This document shows positions 10,769 through 22,290 of a DNA stretch of 64,000 nucleotides, piece after piece. The position numbers were made by a program, and so were the translations under genes. Positions within the stretch are counted from its first letter, which is position 1, and each line of letters starts with the position of its first letter. The notes below the pieces were generated by a model. That model ran no database searches, was not told the DNA's origin, and worked only from the letters and a program-made list of their open reading frames with translations. The DNA comes from Gnetum montanum. Its lineage: Eukaryota > Streptophyta > Gnetopsida > Gnetales > Gnetaceae. The DNA lies in NCBI GenBank assembly GCA_015680685.1, contig MNCI01003683.1:718930-782929 (forward strand), read 5' to 3'.

Positions 10769-13222
10769 GTGTTTACCCTGTTTACTGCCCCACACTACCT
10801 ACACCTCGTGCGATGTAGCAAACCACCTAGCGTAGCACTTCTACTTAGCATAACAGGCATCTCCCTAGTGTGTCCAGTTGCATTTTTTCTCTCTTTTATA
10901 GTTTTTACATTACAACAAAAGATTATTCCTGCAACCACTATTTTCGCCACCTCAAATCTAGACGTTTCCTACTTGGTCCAAAATGTAATAGGTCCTGAGC
11001 GGCCACTCAGCCCAGTGCTAGTGCCACACCAATCCCTTAGATTGTGGCACCTATCACCAGAGCGCTTGGTGCAAGATGCAGAGCCATATGACTTCCTCTG
11101 TGCAAAAGTCCAAACAAATCTACCCTTGGGCCATCAAGAACTCAAAGACAAACGTAACTTTGAGTTCCTTAACCGAAATGAGAGGGAGTTCATCCTTACC
11201 CCTAACATCATCATCCCATTGACTGAACAATATCAATGGGTTCTAAACCAGTTGATGCAAGTCAGTAGGTCCAAGGAATGGGACACAGCGTCCCACTACG
11301 ACGAAGCGTTCCAAGATGCATAGTAAGACTTGGACTCCCACTCCAAGAGTGGTGGCCAAACCTACGCCACAGTCATCCCACCTACTATTGTCTTTCGATC
11401 TAACCCACTCTTTGCTTCTGCCCCCTTTGTAGTTACTGCAACCCCATCACAATCTACACCTTTGTCAGCCATGTCCAGTCATCTCGTACCTTCTACGTAC
11501 CAGCAAGGGGGCCCTTCAGCTTTGTTCCCAGTCACCCTTCCTTCTCAGTCTACTCCAACAATGTACCCAATGTCAATCATGGCTACACTGCCATACGTTC
11601 ACACTTTTCCCATGTCTCAGTCGCATGTGAGCTTTGCCTCTGGTCCTTCATCTGCACCTGTCCCACCACCAGTGGCTAACCCACTCTCAACCGCATGGTG
11701 GCCGCCAACCCCCTCCTTACCTATGGCACAACCCTCTCAGGTATCATATTACATGCAACCCCAAGCACACTAGCTTCCACACATAGCCCCACCTAGTGCA
11801 GGGCTATGGGCCACCCTGCCAACCAGGCAACCTATCAACCCCACAACCCCACCAATGGCTGCCACATCAATGGCACCAGCCACTAGGTGGTGGACAACCC
11901 AAGCACCACCATTCACAGGAGCAACACCAATAGTGCCCCCCATGGGCCAGGCCACTGCCCCTACACCGCAACCCCCATTGGCACATATGACGGCTGCTCA
12001 AGTAACCCCACAATCATCTGCAACATCACCGGGTTTGGATCAAGCTTTTTAACTTATCCAAACCCTCACTGAGGAAATCAAACGTCTCAAAGCTGCTGGT
12101 TCTGACATGGTATAGGTCATGAACTTTTACCATGACAATCCCATCAGTCCAGCTGTGCCCATGCCTATGTTACCCCCCAGGGTGCCACTCCCCCAATTTA
12201 TGAAATAGAATGGGGAGGGTGATCCCAACACACATTTGGTAACATTTAGGTCTGAATCTCTATTGTTGTAGCTTTCGCCACACACTATCATTTGCATCTT
12301 TGCTATCTCCTTAATAGGCAAGGCTTTAGATTGGTACAATGCACTCCCACGCACCTCCATCTCAACTTTGGAGAAGCTGTTGAGTCAGTTCGTGATCCAT
12401 GTCAAGTAGAACTTGAAATTGGAGCTCACGCTGGACCAGCTAATGAGAGTTAAGCAAGATTTGCTTGAGTCTGTGCAAAGATTCATACAACAGTGGAGCG
12501 TCACCTTGAATGAAATATGCGAGCCTATCATTGAGGCCCACCTATTGGCCATCTTCAAGGGGGAAAATAACGATTTTATCAAGTCAAAGCTTTACTACTT
12601 AGCCCCATGCTCCCTCAGTCAAGCTTTTGCTCAGACCAAAAGCATCCAAGACATAGCCGAGGCTAGCAAAGACCTGACTTATGTCACCTATAAAAACAAA
12701 CACCTTAAGAAAAACAAAGAGAAGGGTAAGGTCGCAACAACCATGGTGGCCACTATGGCTAACAAGGCCAGACCTAATAGCAACAACAAAAAGGTAGCCA
12801 CGACACCTACTAATGTCATATCTGGCTCAACTAACGCTAGTCAATCCTCAAAATCAGCGCATGAGGCATCAACCCAACCTAAACCCAACTTTGAATGCAA
12901 GGATCGCTCGAAGTACACCCCATTACCTATTAAGCCTTTAGAACTTCTAAAGCAACTATTGGGTGTTGGGTACATACAGCACAAATGGATTTCAAAGGAA
13001 GCAATTAAACAATATCAACGGTATTGCAAACTTCTTAGGAATCCCTCCTTGACCATGCCCAATGAGCAGTTAGTTCCTAAGAACTTCAGGCTCGAACGTT
13101 TCTATGACTATCACCAACTGTGTGGTCACGATACGAACTACTTCCCAGAATTGAAAGATGATATCCAACACATGATCAATCAAGGCAAGCTGGTCTTGGA
13201 CGAAAGTAGTCCTGGGACGTAG
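10769..13222 (+). pseudogene. gag: Gag of element B (Tat/Ogre type), broken by stops
   Basis: The polyprotein reads through three main open pieces (10,769-11,323; 11,330-11,773; 12,413-13,222). First comes an N-terminal part with repeated charged segments, then a Pro/Ser/Thr/Met-rich stretch at about 11,390-12,050. A capsid-like retrotransposon gag domain follows from about 12,170 (FMK, GEGDPNTHL, GKALDWYN, then the matrix of helices to 12,690). A Lys-rich basic part follows at 12,680-12,850. The C-terminus (13,100-13,190) has a YHQLCGHDT motif followed by an acidic ELKDDIQ segment. This looks like an Ogre-type zinc-knuckle-like region with two of its cysteines replaced by Tyr and Phe. Most stops are single TAG or TAA codons in otherwise continuous frame, so the copy decayed by point mutation. 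Confidence 0.8.
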
Positions 13223-13930
13223 TGACAACCGTTTTTCCTTAAGGTCCCTTCTCAAACATCTGCCCATGCACCCTTTGTGCTCAGAACCATACCTTTTTCA
13301 CCAGCACCATAGGCACCATTCATTATTAAGGTGCCAAAACAATCAAGTTCTTCTGCCATGCAAAGCCAAGCAACTGAGGTAGCACCATAGCGTCCCCGTT
13401 CAAAAAAATGGGAAGAGCATTTGGCAAATAAGATGGCTAGGGAACGTACCACCTTAGGTCCCCCCAAGCCTACCCCTTGTCCCTGATGCCCATGGCCCCC
13501 TCATCATCAAAAACCAATAATGCCACACAAAAGCAATCACCACTGTCCCATCCAAGAAAGCACAATTCTCAACCTAAAGCTGCCCCTCCTTGAGAGATTC
13601 GTCTCCTAGGACGAATGGAGGAGAAAAAGGGTGACAAACAAGATGGCGAGTAGGATCTTTTCAATACCCTCACCTAGGTTAAACAGGTTCTAAAACAAAA
13701 AAAATACAACTTTGAGCCTGTATGACTTGGTGATGACATCCACTACAAACCGCGAAGCCATGGTTCGCATGATAACATCCATACCGGTTGAAAAAAACAT
13801 GTCGGCAAAGGAGAAAGCGATACACACTATCATGCTTCCCTCTATGGCCGAAGAACCATGGCCAGCCTAGTTAACATTCCGCGATGAGTCCATTAAGGAT
13901 GACCTTGAAAAGGGTCAGGTGACAATGGCA
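13223..13930 (+). other. Gag-protease linker of element B
   Basis: No continuous ORF survives, but short stretches in the gag-pol direction remain, such as the segment around 13,750-13,900 with a MPLSMAEE-like reading. It is rich in Pro/Ser/Lys codons and probably encoded the gag-protease junction. No separate gene is supported. Confidence 0.4.
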
Positions 13931-14500
13931 CCTATGTTCATCACAATTCGGGTCGGTCAATACAAGATCTGAAGGGTACACGTTGATGATGGGGCCGCCA
14001 CTAATTTCATCCCCTTTCCCATAGTGGAAAAATTGGGCTCAGTTGATCAAATCAAGCCCACAACCACATCCTACTTAAAATCATTTAACGGGATGCGTGT
14101 GCTAGTAAAAGGAACTGTACATATCAACTTTGTGGCAAGGGACCAGTTCCCCACAAGCACAGTGTTCATAGTGGTAGAGGAAATGTCTAGGTTCAACCTG
14201 ATCTTGGGGAGGTCATGGTTGGCCCAGTTGAGGGTCGTTTCCTCACCAATACACCAAGAAATCTAGTTACCCTATGTAGGAGGGGAAGTGGTAATCCACA
14301 GTGATAAAGTGGCTCCCTGAGCCATAAACAATGCAGGAATGAACCAAGGTTTAGAGATTGAAATCTCTGAAAACCAAGCCCTCATTCAAACTGAAACCCC
14401 TAAACAGGTCAAAACCAGCCAAAACAAAGAAGTAACATGGGCTGAGCTGCCCTTTTAGGTAGTAGACAAGGACATAGAGGAGTATCATAACAAAACCTCA
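13931..14500 (+). pseudogene. Retropepsin-like protease of element B
   Basis: The plus strand encodes VHVDDGAATNFIPF at about 13,979-14,020, the equivalent of the Tat-type motif in which an Asp-Gly-(Gly) active site is followed by Ala and a hydrophobic run. The flap-side and second conserved motif appears as LILGRSW at 14,201-14,221. The frame is open from 14,024 to 14,266 and then broken. A tail with repeated Gln/Lys/Glu follows to about 14,500. The enzyme would have processed the polyprotein. The next coding block of B starts only at about 20,110, so the usual protease-to-RT continuity is interrupted by the region that carries the antisense gene. Confidence 0.8.
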
Positions 14501-14708
14501 CGGCCATATGCATCACCAAGACCATGATGGCTTAGGAAGAAGCTACGAGAATTATTTTTGTTCGCGTTAACGTGACTACTCCACTACTTGCACCATGATT
14601 ATTGCTTGCGTTAACATCACGATCACCATTTACATTGTTTGTTTTGTATTTATTGTTTATGCTAGCATTGTTTACATTGTTTGCATTATGTCCATTATTT
14701 GCATCACT
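14501..14708. other. AT-rich spacer after B's protease
   Basis: The stretch shows repeated 'ttacattgtttg'-like words and no coding signal on either strand. If B is spliced like Ogre, the donor site of its pol intron may lie near here; no single site stands out. Confidence 0.35.
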
Positions 14709-14903
14709 AAATAGCCCGCTAAGGCCTAAAACTGGAAATTTTTTTTTATCATCACCTAACATCAGCCCGAAATGGCCTAAAACTAGCTAAGGCCCGAAAT
14801 GGCTTAAAACTAGCAGTGGCCCGAAATGGCCTAAAACTAGCCACGGCTTGGAATAGCCTTAAACTACTCGTCACGCCCACCAAGGCCTAAAACTAGCAAC
14901 TAT
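14709..14903. repeat. Tandem repeat, about 27-bp unit, core 'cctaaaactagc'
   Basis: Five to six copies of a unit built as 'gcccgaaatgg' plus 'cctaaaactagc' plus a short variable end follow one another, with a first diverged copy at 14,709 and the last near 14,900. The word 'taaaactagc' recurs in the arrays at 19,766-19,960 and 23,571-24,010. The repeat lies just past the 3' end of the antisense gene. Confidence 0.8.
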
Positions 14904-17245
14904 ACTACCCTAAAGCAATTCCAAAAAAACATTGACAAAAACAAAAACAAAACAATAATAATAAATGAAACATGTTAACTAAAATGAAATAGATTATTTC
15001 GCATTCATTCTTCGCTCAATGTTAATCAATAATGTTTACAAATCAATTAAATTCAAAGCTATAAATAAAATTTCTAATCGCCATGCTATGGGTCTTTGTT
15101 TCCATCACTGTCTCCTGTCCCACTATGTCCTGCATCTTCATTAGGATTCTACACAAAGTAGAAAATAAAGCAGTGAGTCAAACTATAGTAAAGGCTCTTA
15201 CAAAATAAATCATAACATAACAAAAGGTGACTAACCCGAGATGGCCCCACATCCATTTCGGGGGGCATCCGATCCATGCCTGCTGTGAGACATCACAAAA
15301 TCTCCTCCTCAATGAGGTTGCCCCAATTCCCCTCTCCTAGATCAGTGCTTGCTACAACCTTCCCCTTCTCCACCGCTATCCATCTGGGTGGTCCTGGGGA
15401 AAAGGTGGCGATGGTGGTCTCCCCGGTAGGAAAGGTCACCTCCCTTTCAAGAGACTTGCTTACCATCACCTATTGCATGAACCTCTTATAAGCACCAAAA
15501 GCACCAATGACATCAAGAAATAGCCTAAGGGTATGAGCTTCAACAGCAGCATCCCAGTTCTGCTTACGATAGGTGGCACTTTTCATCTTATACATATGTT
15601 TATGGTTCTTCTATGCCTGCCCCCATTCATAAACCTTTGTGTTGTAGTATTTCCAGTCTTGGTTCTTCTATACTAGGAGGTCCATATGCATGCATTGTTC
15701 AATAATTTCGCGACTGGCCTCGTTATTGTTCTGTACGACTATCCAATATCTGGCATAGTCAATCACAGCCATATGCCAACTATCGTCATAGGTGTCGCAG
15801 GCCAAGAAAAACTCATTCCTCAATCGGAGATCCTCCACCTCCATGGTTAGGTTAGTCTTCTCTTTCATGAGTTTCTATACCCTCTTCCAAAGGTCTTCGT
15901 TCACATGCCTACACTTCCATAAGGAGTGTGCTGAGTACAACGTACATTTACTTGCTTCATTTTAAATGTGCGAGGTACCTCAGTCACCTCTGACAGAAGT
16001 CTAGGCACGATGTTGACCTCGATAGCCTACTGAGGGTCCCACTTGAGGCGAGAGGCTACCATGTATGGAAGAGTGTTAGTCACAATGACACAAAAAAAAA
16101 CAATAAAAAAGGAACAATAGCAAATTCCTAACATAGCAATTGTAGCATATCAATCTCAGGATCAATCTATTTCAGGCGATCGATCATATCATCGACCATC
16201 CCTCCATGAAGGAAAACTTGTCAGGGGTCTCAGTCCAGGGTTAGAGACGGATTGAGGAAGAAGGGTAAGGGGCATCAACAGTGGTGTCTGCTACACAATA
16301 AAACATGTTAGCCATGGTAGAGAGGATAACAATAGAGCTGATGAAAAATGACATGATAGTGCAAAGCACCTACCCAGCAAACCCTCAGGGGTGATAGTAG
16401 GGGGATCACCCATCGAGAAACTATCAAGCAATCGATCAAACTCACCAGCGTCCAATTGTAGCCCCTCTCTTTCTAGTTGACCCAAAAGTGTGGCAACATC
16501 CTCAACACTCATCTACCCTTCGAGCACGAAAGCACACTCTACAAAGGGATCATCAGCAAGGGCCCCTTCTTCCACAGCCGAGGCCTCTTCCTCCTCCTCT
16601 TCAGTAGGTGCCCCTACTTCAGGGGCCAAAATTTCTTCCTCTTCCTTTTATTTTTCTTCTAATAAAACATGATTGCAGTTAGTAGGATATTTCAACTTGA
16701 AACAAGCACTACACTACGTGATGCTAAGTAGCATAACACAGTGTAACAAGTGTTATGCTAATAAAAATAGTTTAGCATACTTACTAACTGGGGGTTGCAC
16801 CCTGTGAACTTTGATCCATAGCTTCTTCCCCCTTTCTTCATTTGTGCAGGGAGTCTCTTCAGCAAGATGAGACTTCTTACGTTATAGCCTGGTCTTTACA
16901 ATCTCTGCAATGAGGTGTTCCCCCCTTAACACATTGCCTATGTTGATGGGGGGTGCCTATCCCATGCTGTCTCAACCACGAAAGGGACATGCCACCAGAT
17001 CCCTTGTCATTATTGAAAGCGATTCCCCAATAGCTTTCGAGGGGTCTTGGGATCAAGTGGTGCAGAAAACATGGCAGATCCATGGCTTCAATATCTAGTT
17101 ACGATCTTATAGTACCCAAGCACCATTCTCACAGACTACCAGAAACTCTGCAAAGCATCAAAGGCAAGCTACAAAGAAGGTGTAATGCACATTGAAACGG
17201 GACTCAAGCTTCTCGCGAAGCTTGACCATTTCAGCATGCAAGCCT

Positions 17246-18188
17246 TTAGAAAGGTACTAGGCCAAATTGTAATGAGTCCCCTCTTCCATGACCTCCCTCA
17301 TTATCCAAGCCTTCTCCACTCCAAGGATTAGGGAAAGCATGGGCATGGAAGATGGGGTAAATCGTTTCGGCCACCACCCGCTTGACGTTGTGAATGTAAA
17401 TCCCCTTTTGATCCTTAGTCATCCCCAGCCATTCCTCAATGTCCCCCTGATGGTTCACATCTTTCTTAGATTTTTCTCCTATAGGGAGACCATCAGAAGG
17501 GACATGGAAAAGGTCTACAAATAGTTGTTCATTAATTTCAAACACCACCCGCACATTATGAACACGTGTGCAGAAGCGGTAATCCTTCTCGGTGAAGGAA
17601 TCAGCTAGGGAAAGCATTTCTGCAGCCAAGACGTTTGGGTTTATAGCCAAAAATAAGTCCATGAGCTCTACCTCTTGAATGTTATAAACAATGGTGGTTG
17701 GGGCCCCATGGTAGAGCCAACGCTGCATCTCCTCCACCTCTCTATACTTGAAGAAGAGGTTGGTATCGTCACGCCCAGAGGCAACCACAATGACCTCTTG
17801 GGATTCCCTAGCTACTGCAATAGTTAACAAAAAAAGAATGGGGGTTAGCAAAAATAAAAAAAAAACCACATCATCACTTGAACACGTAAGAATAAATTCA
17901 TGGTCTAACATACTAGGTTTGAATGGCATAGGAAATGATGAGAGTTCCACCATAATGTCTTCGACGGTAATCGGTTGGCGCGATGCCCATTCATTATCCA
18001 ACCATCCAACTTCCTTACACTTCCCATAGAATTTGGAATACCTGGTTGGATAGGTTTTAAAGTTAAACCCAAGTTGTTCTATGACACCGGCACACACATT
18101 CTCGATGGAAGAGAACTCTTGCAGAGCCATTTGGGCCACTTCCAGTGCATCTGTATTACCATGAAGACCACCTTCATCAATGTAAAAC
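17246..18188 (-). pseudogene. Best-preserved part of the antisense gene (exons 2 and 3)
   Basis: An open frame of about 310 codons covers exon 2, a 63-bp intron candidate and exon 3. Exon 2 encodes an Asp/Glu- and Leu-containing soluble-looking segment (from FYIDEGGLHG). The intron candidate would otherwise encode an unnaturally hydrophobic run (VVFFLFLLTPILFLL). It starts GTGATG, ends TTGCAG and has a pyrimidine tract, so splicing is the better reading even though the frame stays open. Exon 3 includes YRFCTRVHNVRVVFEIN and a segment with IEEWLGMTKDQKGIY. After about 17,290 the reading continues in another frame (HYNLA, then GLHAEMVKLREKLE), showing a frameshift. No known catalytic motif is seen. 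Confidence 0.6.
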
Positions 18189-19339
18189 CTAGTAACATAC
18201 AAGAATATTGTAAGCATGTTTACTGAGGCAACACAGGTTTACTGAGGTAGCACAGGACTCCTACAAGTTTAAGGACAATCAAAACAGGCTTCAACATAAC
18301 CCTGCGTGACAAAGTATCAGACGTTAGCACTATGTTCAAGTGATGTTCAATGATGTAGCGTAGCATGACCTTCAATTTGCATATAGCATAGCATAACTTT
18401 CTATTTGCATATAGCATAGCGTGACCCTCTATTTACATAAAACATTATAATCCTTTGCTCACAAATTCTCCTTTAGCATGAATCAATGAGTCTCAATCAT
18501 AAGATAGAGTTAAACAATATAGGCATTGTAACAAAGTGTCACATGTAGCGTAGCATAGCAGTTAAGCAACAATAGCATGTGTACCCCATGGTAATAGTTG
18601 CATAGTACACGACACAATGCAGCAAACATGTAGCATAACAGTTACACTTCTACATAAGGGTAACGACTGCACTACGTGCAGCATAACAAGACACATGCAC
18701 GACATGCAAAAAATAAATAGGCGCAAGCAAACATGTAACAATGTAACGAATAGACTACTGAAACAAGCATTGCAACATAGCAAATTTGACAACATAACGA
18801 ATTTAACAACATAGCAGCATTACAAGTTTGACAGCACAACAGCATAACAGACGACCAACATAACGACCCAAGGGTCTAACAACATAATAGCTTAACGTAA
18901 CAGCAATAAAAAAATGTTATAACCTAAATAGCGTAGGTGAAAAAGAAGTCACAGTGCCCTCATTTCCCCAACTCTACCCTATCACATGAAGTAGCTTATT
19001 CTATGCCATGCCAAGCATGTGTCACACTACCATAAAAACTATGCAAATAAAAAAATCCCCCCCAAGAATCGTACACTACGCCTAACATGCGCTATGCCAC
19101 CTAGAACCAATTAAACCCCTGTGATAACACAGTCTCCATTTTAACAATGGCAATCAAAGCAGTACTGCATGCAACTGTAGTGTACCAATCGTACGTCCAC
19201 CTTGGCCAAGTAGCAACAACCATGGCGTACCGGTCGAAACGACAACAAAACCAATAACAATAAAATGATAGTAGTAATGGAAATGGAAATCTAACCCAAT
19301 GCATCACATAATAGAAATAAGGATAGCGTGATGACATAC
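18189..19339 (-). other. Putative first intron of the antisense gene, rich in GCATAGC words
   Basis: The donor is GTATGT at 19,339 and the acceptor is ACTAG at 18,192-18,189. The interval contains no coding signal but many copies of 'gtagcatagc', 'acatagc' and 'taacagcat'-type words (for example 18,355-18,420 and 18,545-18,660), the same vocabulary as B's LTR U3. ORFs on either strand here look like products of the repeats. Confidence 0.5.
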
Positions 19340-19596
19340 TGAACCGACAGAGTCTCTTTTCGCACTTCAATGCATGCCTTGGTTAGGCACCCCAAGGTGT
19401 CCTTCACCTCATCCACTTTTGCCAGTCCATGATGCTTACGTTCGCCTCTGTGCACCATTACCTCATTCGAAAATCGGTAATATCAGCTGTTATGCCACGC
19501 CTATTCTCTCTCTCCCTCTATTCGATTGTGCTATGTTCTACGTATGGGCTCTGGGCTCTGACAATGAAAATGACAAGTTTACCAAGGGGTAATCCC

Positions 19597-19605
19597 CTAT
19601 TTATA
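19597..19605 (-). promoter_or_regulatory. TATA box for the antisense gene of B
   Basis: The minus strand reads GCTATAAATAGGGG, an excellent plant TATA context. It is 140 bases upstream of the ATG at 19,458, leaving room for a start site near 19,570 and a leader with GA-rich repeats. There is no LTR here, so this promoter would be internal to B and face the opposite way to B's own transcript. Confidence 0.6.
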
Positions 19606-20109
19606 GCCAACGCGGTAAAAAACTTGTCATTTTCATACACTACTGCAGCATAGCACTATTGTAGTGCAGAACTGCTACAGTGTTCACTCATTCCCAACGC
19701 AATAAGTGGGCCCACCAAAAAAACATTTCGCTCCATATTCGCAAATTTTAAATCCACAGTCTGCAAAGACCTTAAACTAGGAACCTTGGCCTCTCCCACC
19801 CGCCACGGTCTGCAAGACCTTAAACTAGCAATCTTAACCTATAGTGAAGTCCATATGATGGTCCACCATGACTTTAAACTAGCAATATTAACATTCATGT
19901 TATGTTTTAAGCCAAACTATTACGCTATTGTGGTCCGCTAAGACCTTAATATAGCAATTATCTTATGTTGCATCATTGATTTACATTACATGTTGTTGCT
20001 TCAAATAGGTATCACTTGACTTCATTTATGTGCTTGTTGTGATAGGTCTGCACACAAAAAATGGCTATGCATGGTGATCTTTGTTTTCCTTTAACCTTAA
20101 CAGGCCCCT
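19606..20109. repeat. Spacer before B's RT with diverged 'cttaaactagcaa' repeats
   Basis: From 19,766 to about 19,960 the words 'accttaaactag', 'ctttaaactagcaa' and 'accttaatatagcaa' recur at irregular spacing of roughly 40-60 bases, with flanking 'ggtctgcaagac' or 'ggtccgctaagac'. They share the core of the arrays at 14,709 and 23,571. No coding signal is present. A possible acceptor for a B intron is 'ttaacag' at about 20,096-20,102, just before pol coding resumes. Confidence 0.6.
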
Positions 20110-21180
20110 ACGGCAAGTTCACAAGATGCTTGAACCAATAATTGGTAGACTTTGAGTTATCCTCTTACAACCATAGCATCCTTGGAAACATCCCTAGACT
20201 GGCTTGAACATCTGGTCCAAGCCTTAGACTTAGAGGCTGGGGATGTAATTGAGTACCCTCTCACCGAAATCCCCGTAACTACTATCAGAGGTGAAACAAG
20301 AACCCTGAAAGTTAGCTCCTTGTTTCATCCACAGGTACACCAAAACATTTCCAAAGTTCTCCACGACAACATTAAAGTGTTTGCATGCTCATACGACAAC
20401 ATGTTGAGCCTAGACCTGTGGCTCATACAACACAACATCATCTTAGACCCGTGTGTCAAGGCAATCAAGCAAAAGGCTCGCAAGATCAAACCAGAGATTG
20501 CACTAGCCGTACATGATGAAATCACCAAGCTCTCTCAAGCTAGTTTCATCCGTGTGGTCGACTACTCAGAATGGCTATCGAACATCATTGTAGTTTCTAA
20601 GAAAATAGGAGGTATACAAATTTGTATAGACTTTCGAGATTTGAATAAAGCAATGAGTAAGGATGATTTTCCATTACCAAGCATCAATCAACTTATAGAA
20701 ACTACAACTGATCATGCCTTACTATCCTTCATGGATGGATTTTTAGGCTATAACCATATCCATATAAACCCAGAGAATCAATTATCAACCACTTTCATGA
20801 CCCTTTGGGGAATGTTTTGTTATACAATGATGCCTTTTGGACTCAATAATGCCGGAGAAACTTATCAACGAGCGATGACATATATTTTTAGTGACTACCT
20901 TTTGGAGAGGTTGAACGATTACATGGATGATATAGCAGTCAAGTTTAAGGAAGCTATAGATCATCCCAATGATCTCAATGTAGTCCTCCAACATTGTTAG
21001 AGGCATGACTTGCACCTCAATCCTAAGAAATGTCTTTTTAGACTTAAAACAAGATGCATGCTAGGTTTCGTAGTATCGAAAACAGGAATACGAGTGGACC
21101 CCAACAAAGTGAGGGCCATCGTCAACTTAGCACCACCTACAAATCTTAAAGAGCTATGTGGTTACAAGGCATAGTACAGT
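20110..21180 (+). pseudogene. Reverse transcriptase of element B
   Basis: The main open frame (20,152-21,000, 282 codons) starts with the segment that precedes RT in Tat polyproteins. Then come the RT motifs: a connecting SEWLSNIIVVSKK, ICIDFRDLNKA with DDFPLP, LLSFMDGFLGYNHI, MMPFGLNNAGETYQRAM, and the catalytic YMDDIAVK at about 20,922-20,945. After a TAG at 20,998 the frame continues with LHLNPKKCLF and GFVVSKTGI to about 21,150, where it is again broken. Both catalytic aspartates of the YMDD box are present. The enzyme would have copied B's RNA. Confidence 0.88.
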
Positions 21181-21790
21181 TTATCAGAAGGTTTATCTCG
21201 AGGTTGACAAACAAGCTACACCCCATGCAACACCTACTTAAAAAGGGGGTCAACTTTGAGTGGACAGATTAATGTCAACAAGCCTTTGATAACCTAAAGA
21301 AAGAGTTTTTGCATCTCCCAACTGTTTACCCACCACAAAGAGATAAGCCTTTCTATATCTAGCTTGCCACTTTGGATACATCTATTGCTGCGTTGCTTTG
21401 TCAAAAAAGAGACAACAGGTTTGAAATCCCAGTCTACTACCTAAGCCATGCATTAATAGTTTATGAGGCGAAATACAATGAGGTAGAGAAATATTGTCTT
21501 GCCCTAGTATTTACGTTAAAAAAGTGAAGTCATTACATGTTTCATAGAAAATTCAACATCATATGCAAGAGAAATATACTTCAGGGTATCACAACAAACT
21601 TGTACGACAGTAGTAAGATAGCCCAATGGAAAGTTATAATGGTGGAATTTGATTTACACTATGTAGCTCAATCATCAACAAAGGGTTAAGCAATAGCCAC
21701 ACAGCTTACAACTTCACCCATTGATAATCAGGCAATAATAGAACCTGAATTCCTAGATGAACACATCAATAGCCTAAACTCTGTGCCATC
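21181..21790 (+). pseudogene. First RNase H region of element B
   Basis: Pieces of the tether and RNase H domain can be read with several frameshifts: VNFEWTD, QAFDNLKKEFLHLPTV, KPFYI, then TSIAALLCQKRD, IPVYYLSHAL and AKYNEVEKYCLALVFTLKK. This matches the ribonuclease H that follows RT in all Ty3/gypsy pol genes. TAG and TAA codons fall inside at least five conserved segments. Confidence 0.75.
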
Positions 21791-22290
21791 AGATTTTGAA
21801 GCAATTTTACATTTTGATGGCGCTACAACGACCTGAGGTGGAAGTGCTACCATAGTTATTACATTTCCCTCTGAGGAAATTCAACCCTTTGCATATCACT
21901 TTACATTCCTTTGTACGAACAATGTAGCAGAGTATGAAGGACTCCTTAGGGGCCTCTTAGTAGCCCAAGAGCTAAAGATTCAACATTTGGCAATCCGATG
22001 CGATTCGCAATTAGTTGTCAACCAGATCACTAAAGTCTATGCTTGCAAGGCTTCACACTTGCAACCTTATTGTGATCTAGCTAAGAGTCTGCTAAAACAA
22101 TTTACAACATTGGATATTCATCATGTACCTCACAATGAAAACACCGTAGCAAACGCATTAGCCACGTTAGCATTGAATGTGCCATCGCACTTGTTTGCCA
22201 CTTTGCCCGCTTCGATAATAGAATGCACAGATCCTATTACTCAAACAGTGCATATCGCATTCGTAAGTGCAACAGACATCCAAGAGTGAT
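21791..22290 (+). pseudogene. Second, archaeal-type RNase H of element B
   Basis: After the first RNase H comes HFDGATTT (equivalent of the FDGA start), then NNVAEYEGLLRGLLVAQEL at about 21,920-21,980, CDSQLVVNQI, and a closing VPHNENTVANALA at 22,126-22,165. These are the conserved blocks of the additional RNase H that defines the Tat lineage. The last 100 codons (21,987-22,289) are open. The domain's presence classifies B more firmly than its RT does. Confidence 0.85.

Larger units (their letters stand above)
15086..19570 (-). pseudogene. Antisense multi-exon gene inside element B, unknown product
   Basis: On the minus strand a TATA box (19,605-19,597) precedes an ATG at 19,458. Exon 1 ends at 19,340 with donor GTATGT. 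A 1.15-kb intron ends at acceptor 18,190-18,189, and the join keeps frame. Exon 2 (18,188-17,878) is followed by a 63-bp T-rich intron (17,877-17,815), again phase-consistent, and exon 3 (17,814 to about 17,250), the longest open stretch. Further pieces follow. A block at about 17,100-16,784 precedes intron 16,783-16,659 (GTAAGT donor). An acidic exon (Glu-rich, then MSVEDVATLLG) at 16,658-16,374 precedes intron 16,373-16,291 (GTAGGT donor). Coding-like blocks run from about 16,045 to 15,236, then intron 15,235-15,149. The last exon ends in TAG at 15,088-15,086. Several stops and at least one frameshift show it is decayed. The product has no certain family. It has the look of plant-transposon accessory proteins, but this is only an impression. 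The location between protease and RT and the opposite strand suggest an accessory gene carried by B. Confidence 0.7.

Noticed and set aside
14709-14903. Regularly spaced repeats resembling a CRISPR array
   Set aside because: Units are directly adjacent without unique spacers, the DNA is plant retrotransposon sequence and there are no cas genes.
17288-18226. Plus-strand ORFs at 17,288-17,524, 17,748-18,029 and 17,975-18,226
   Set aside because: They are in the shadow of the minus-strand antisense gene, whose exons explain the low stop density.
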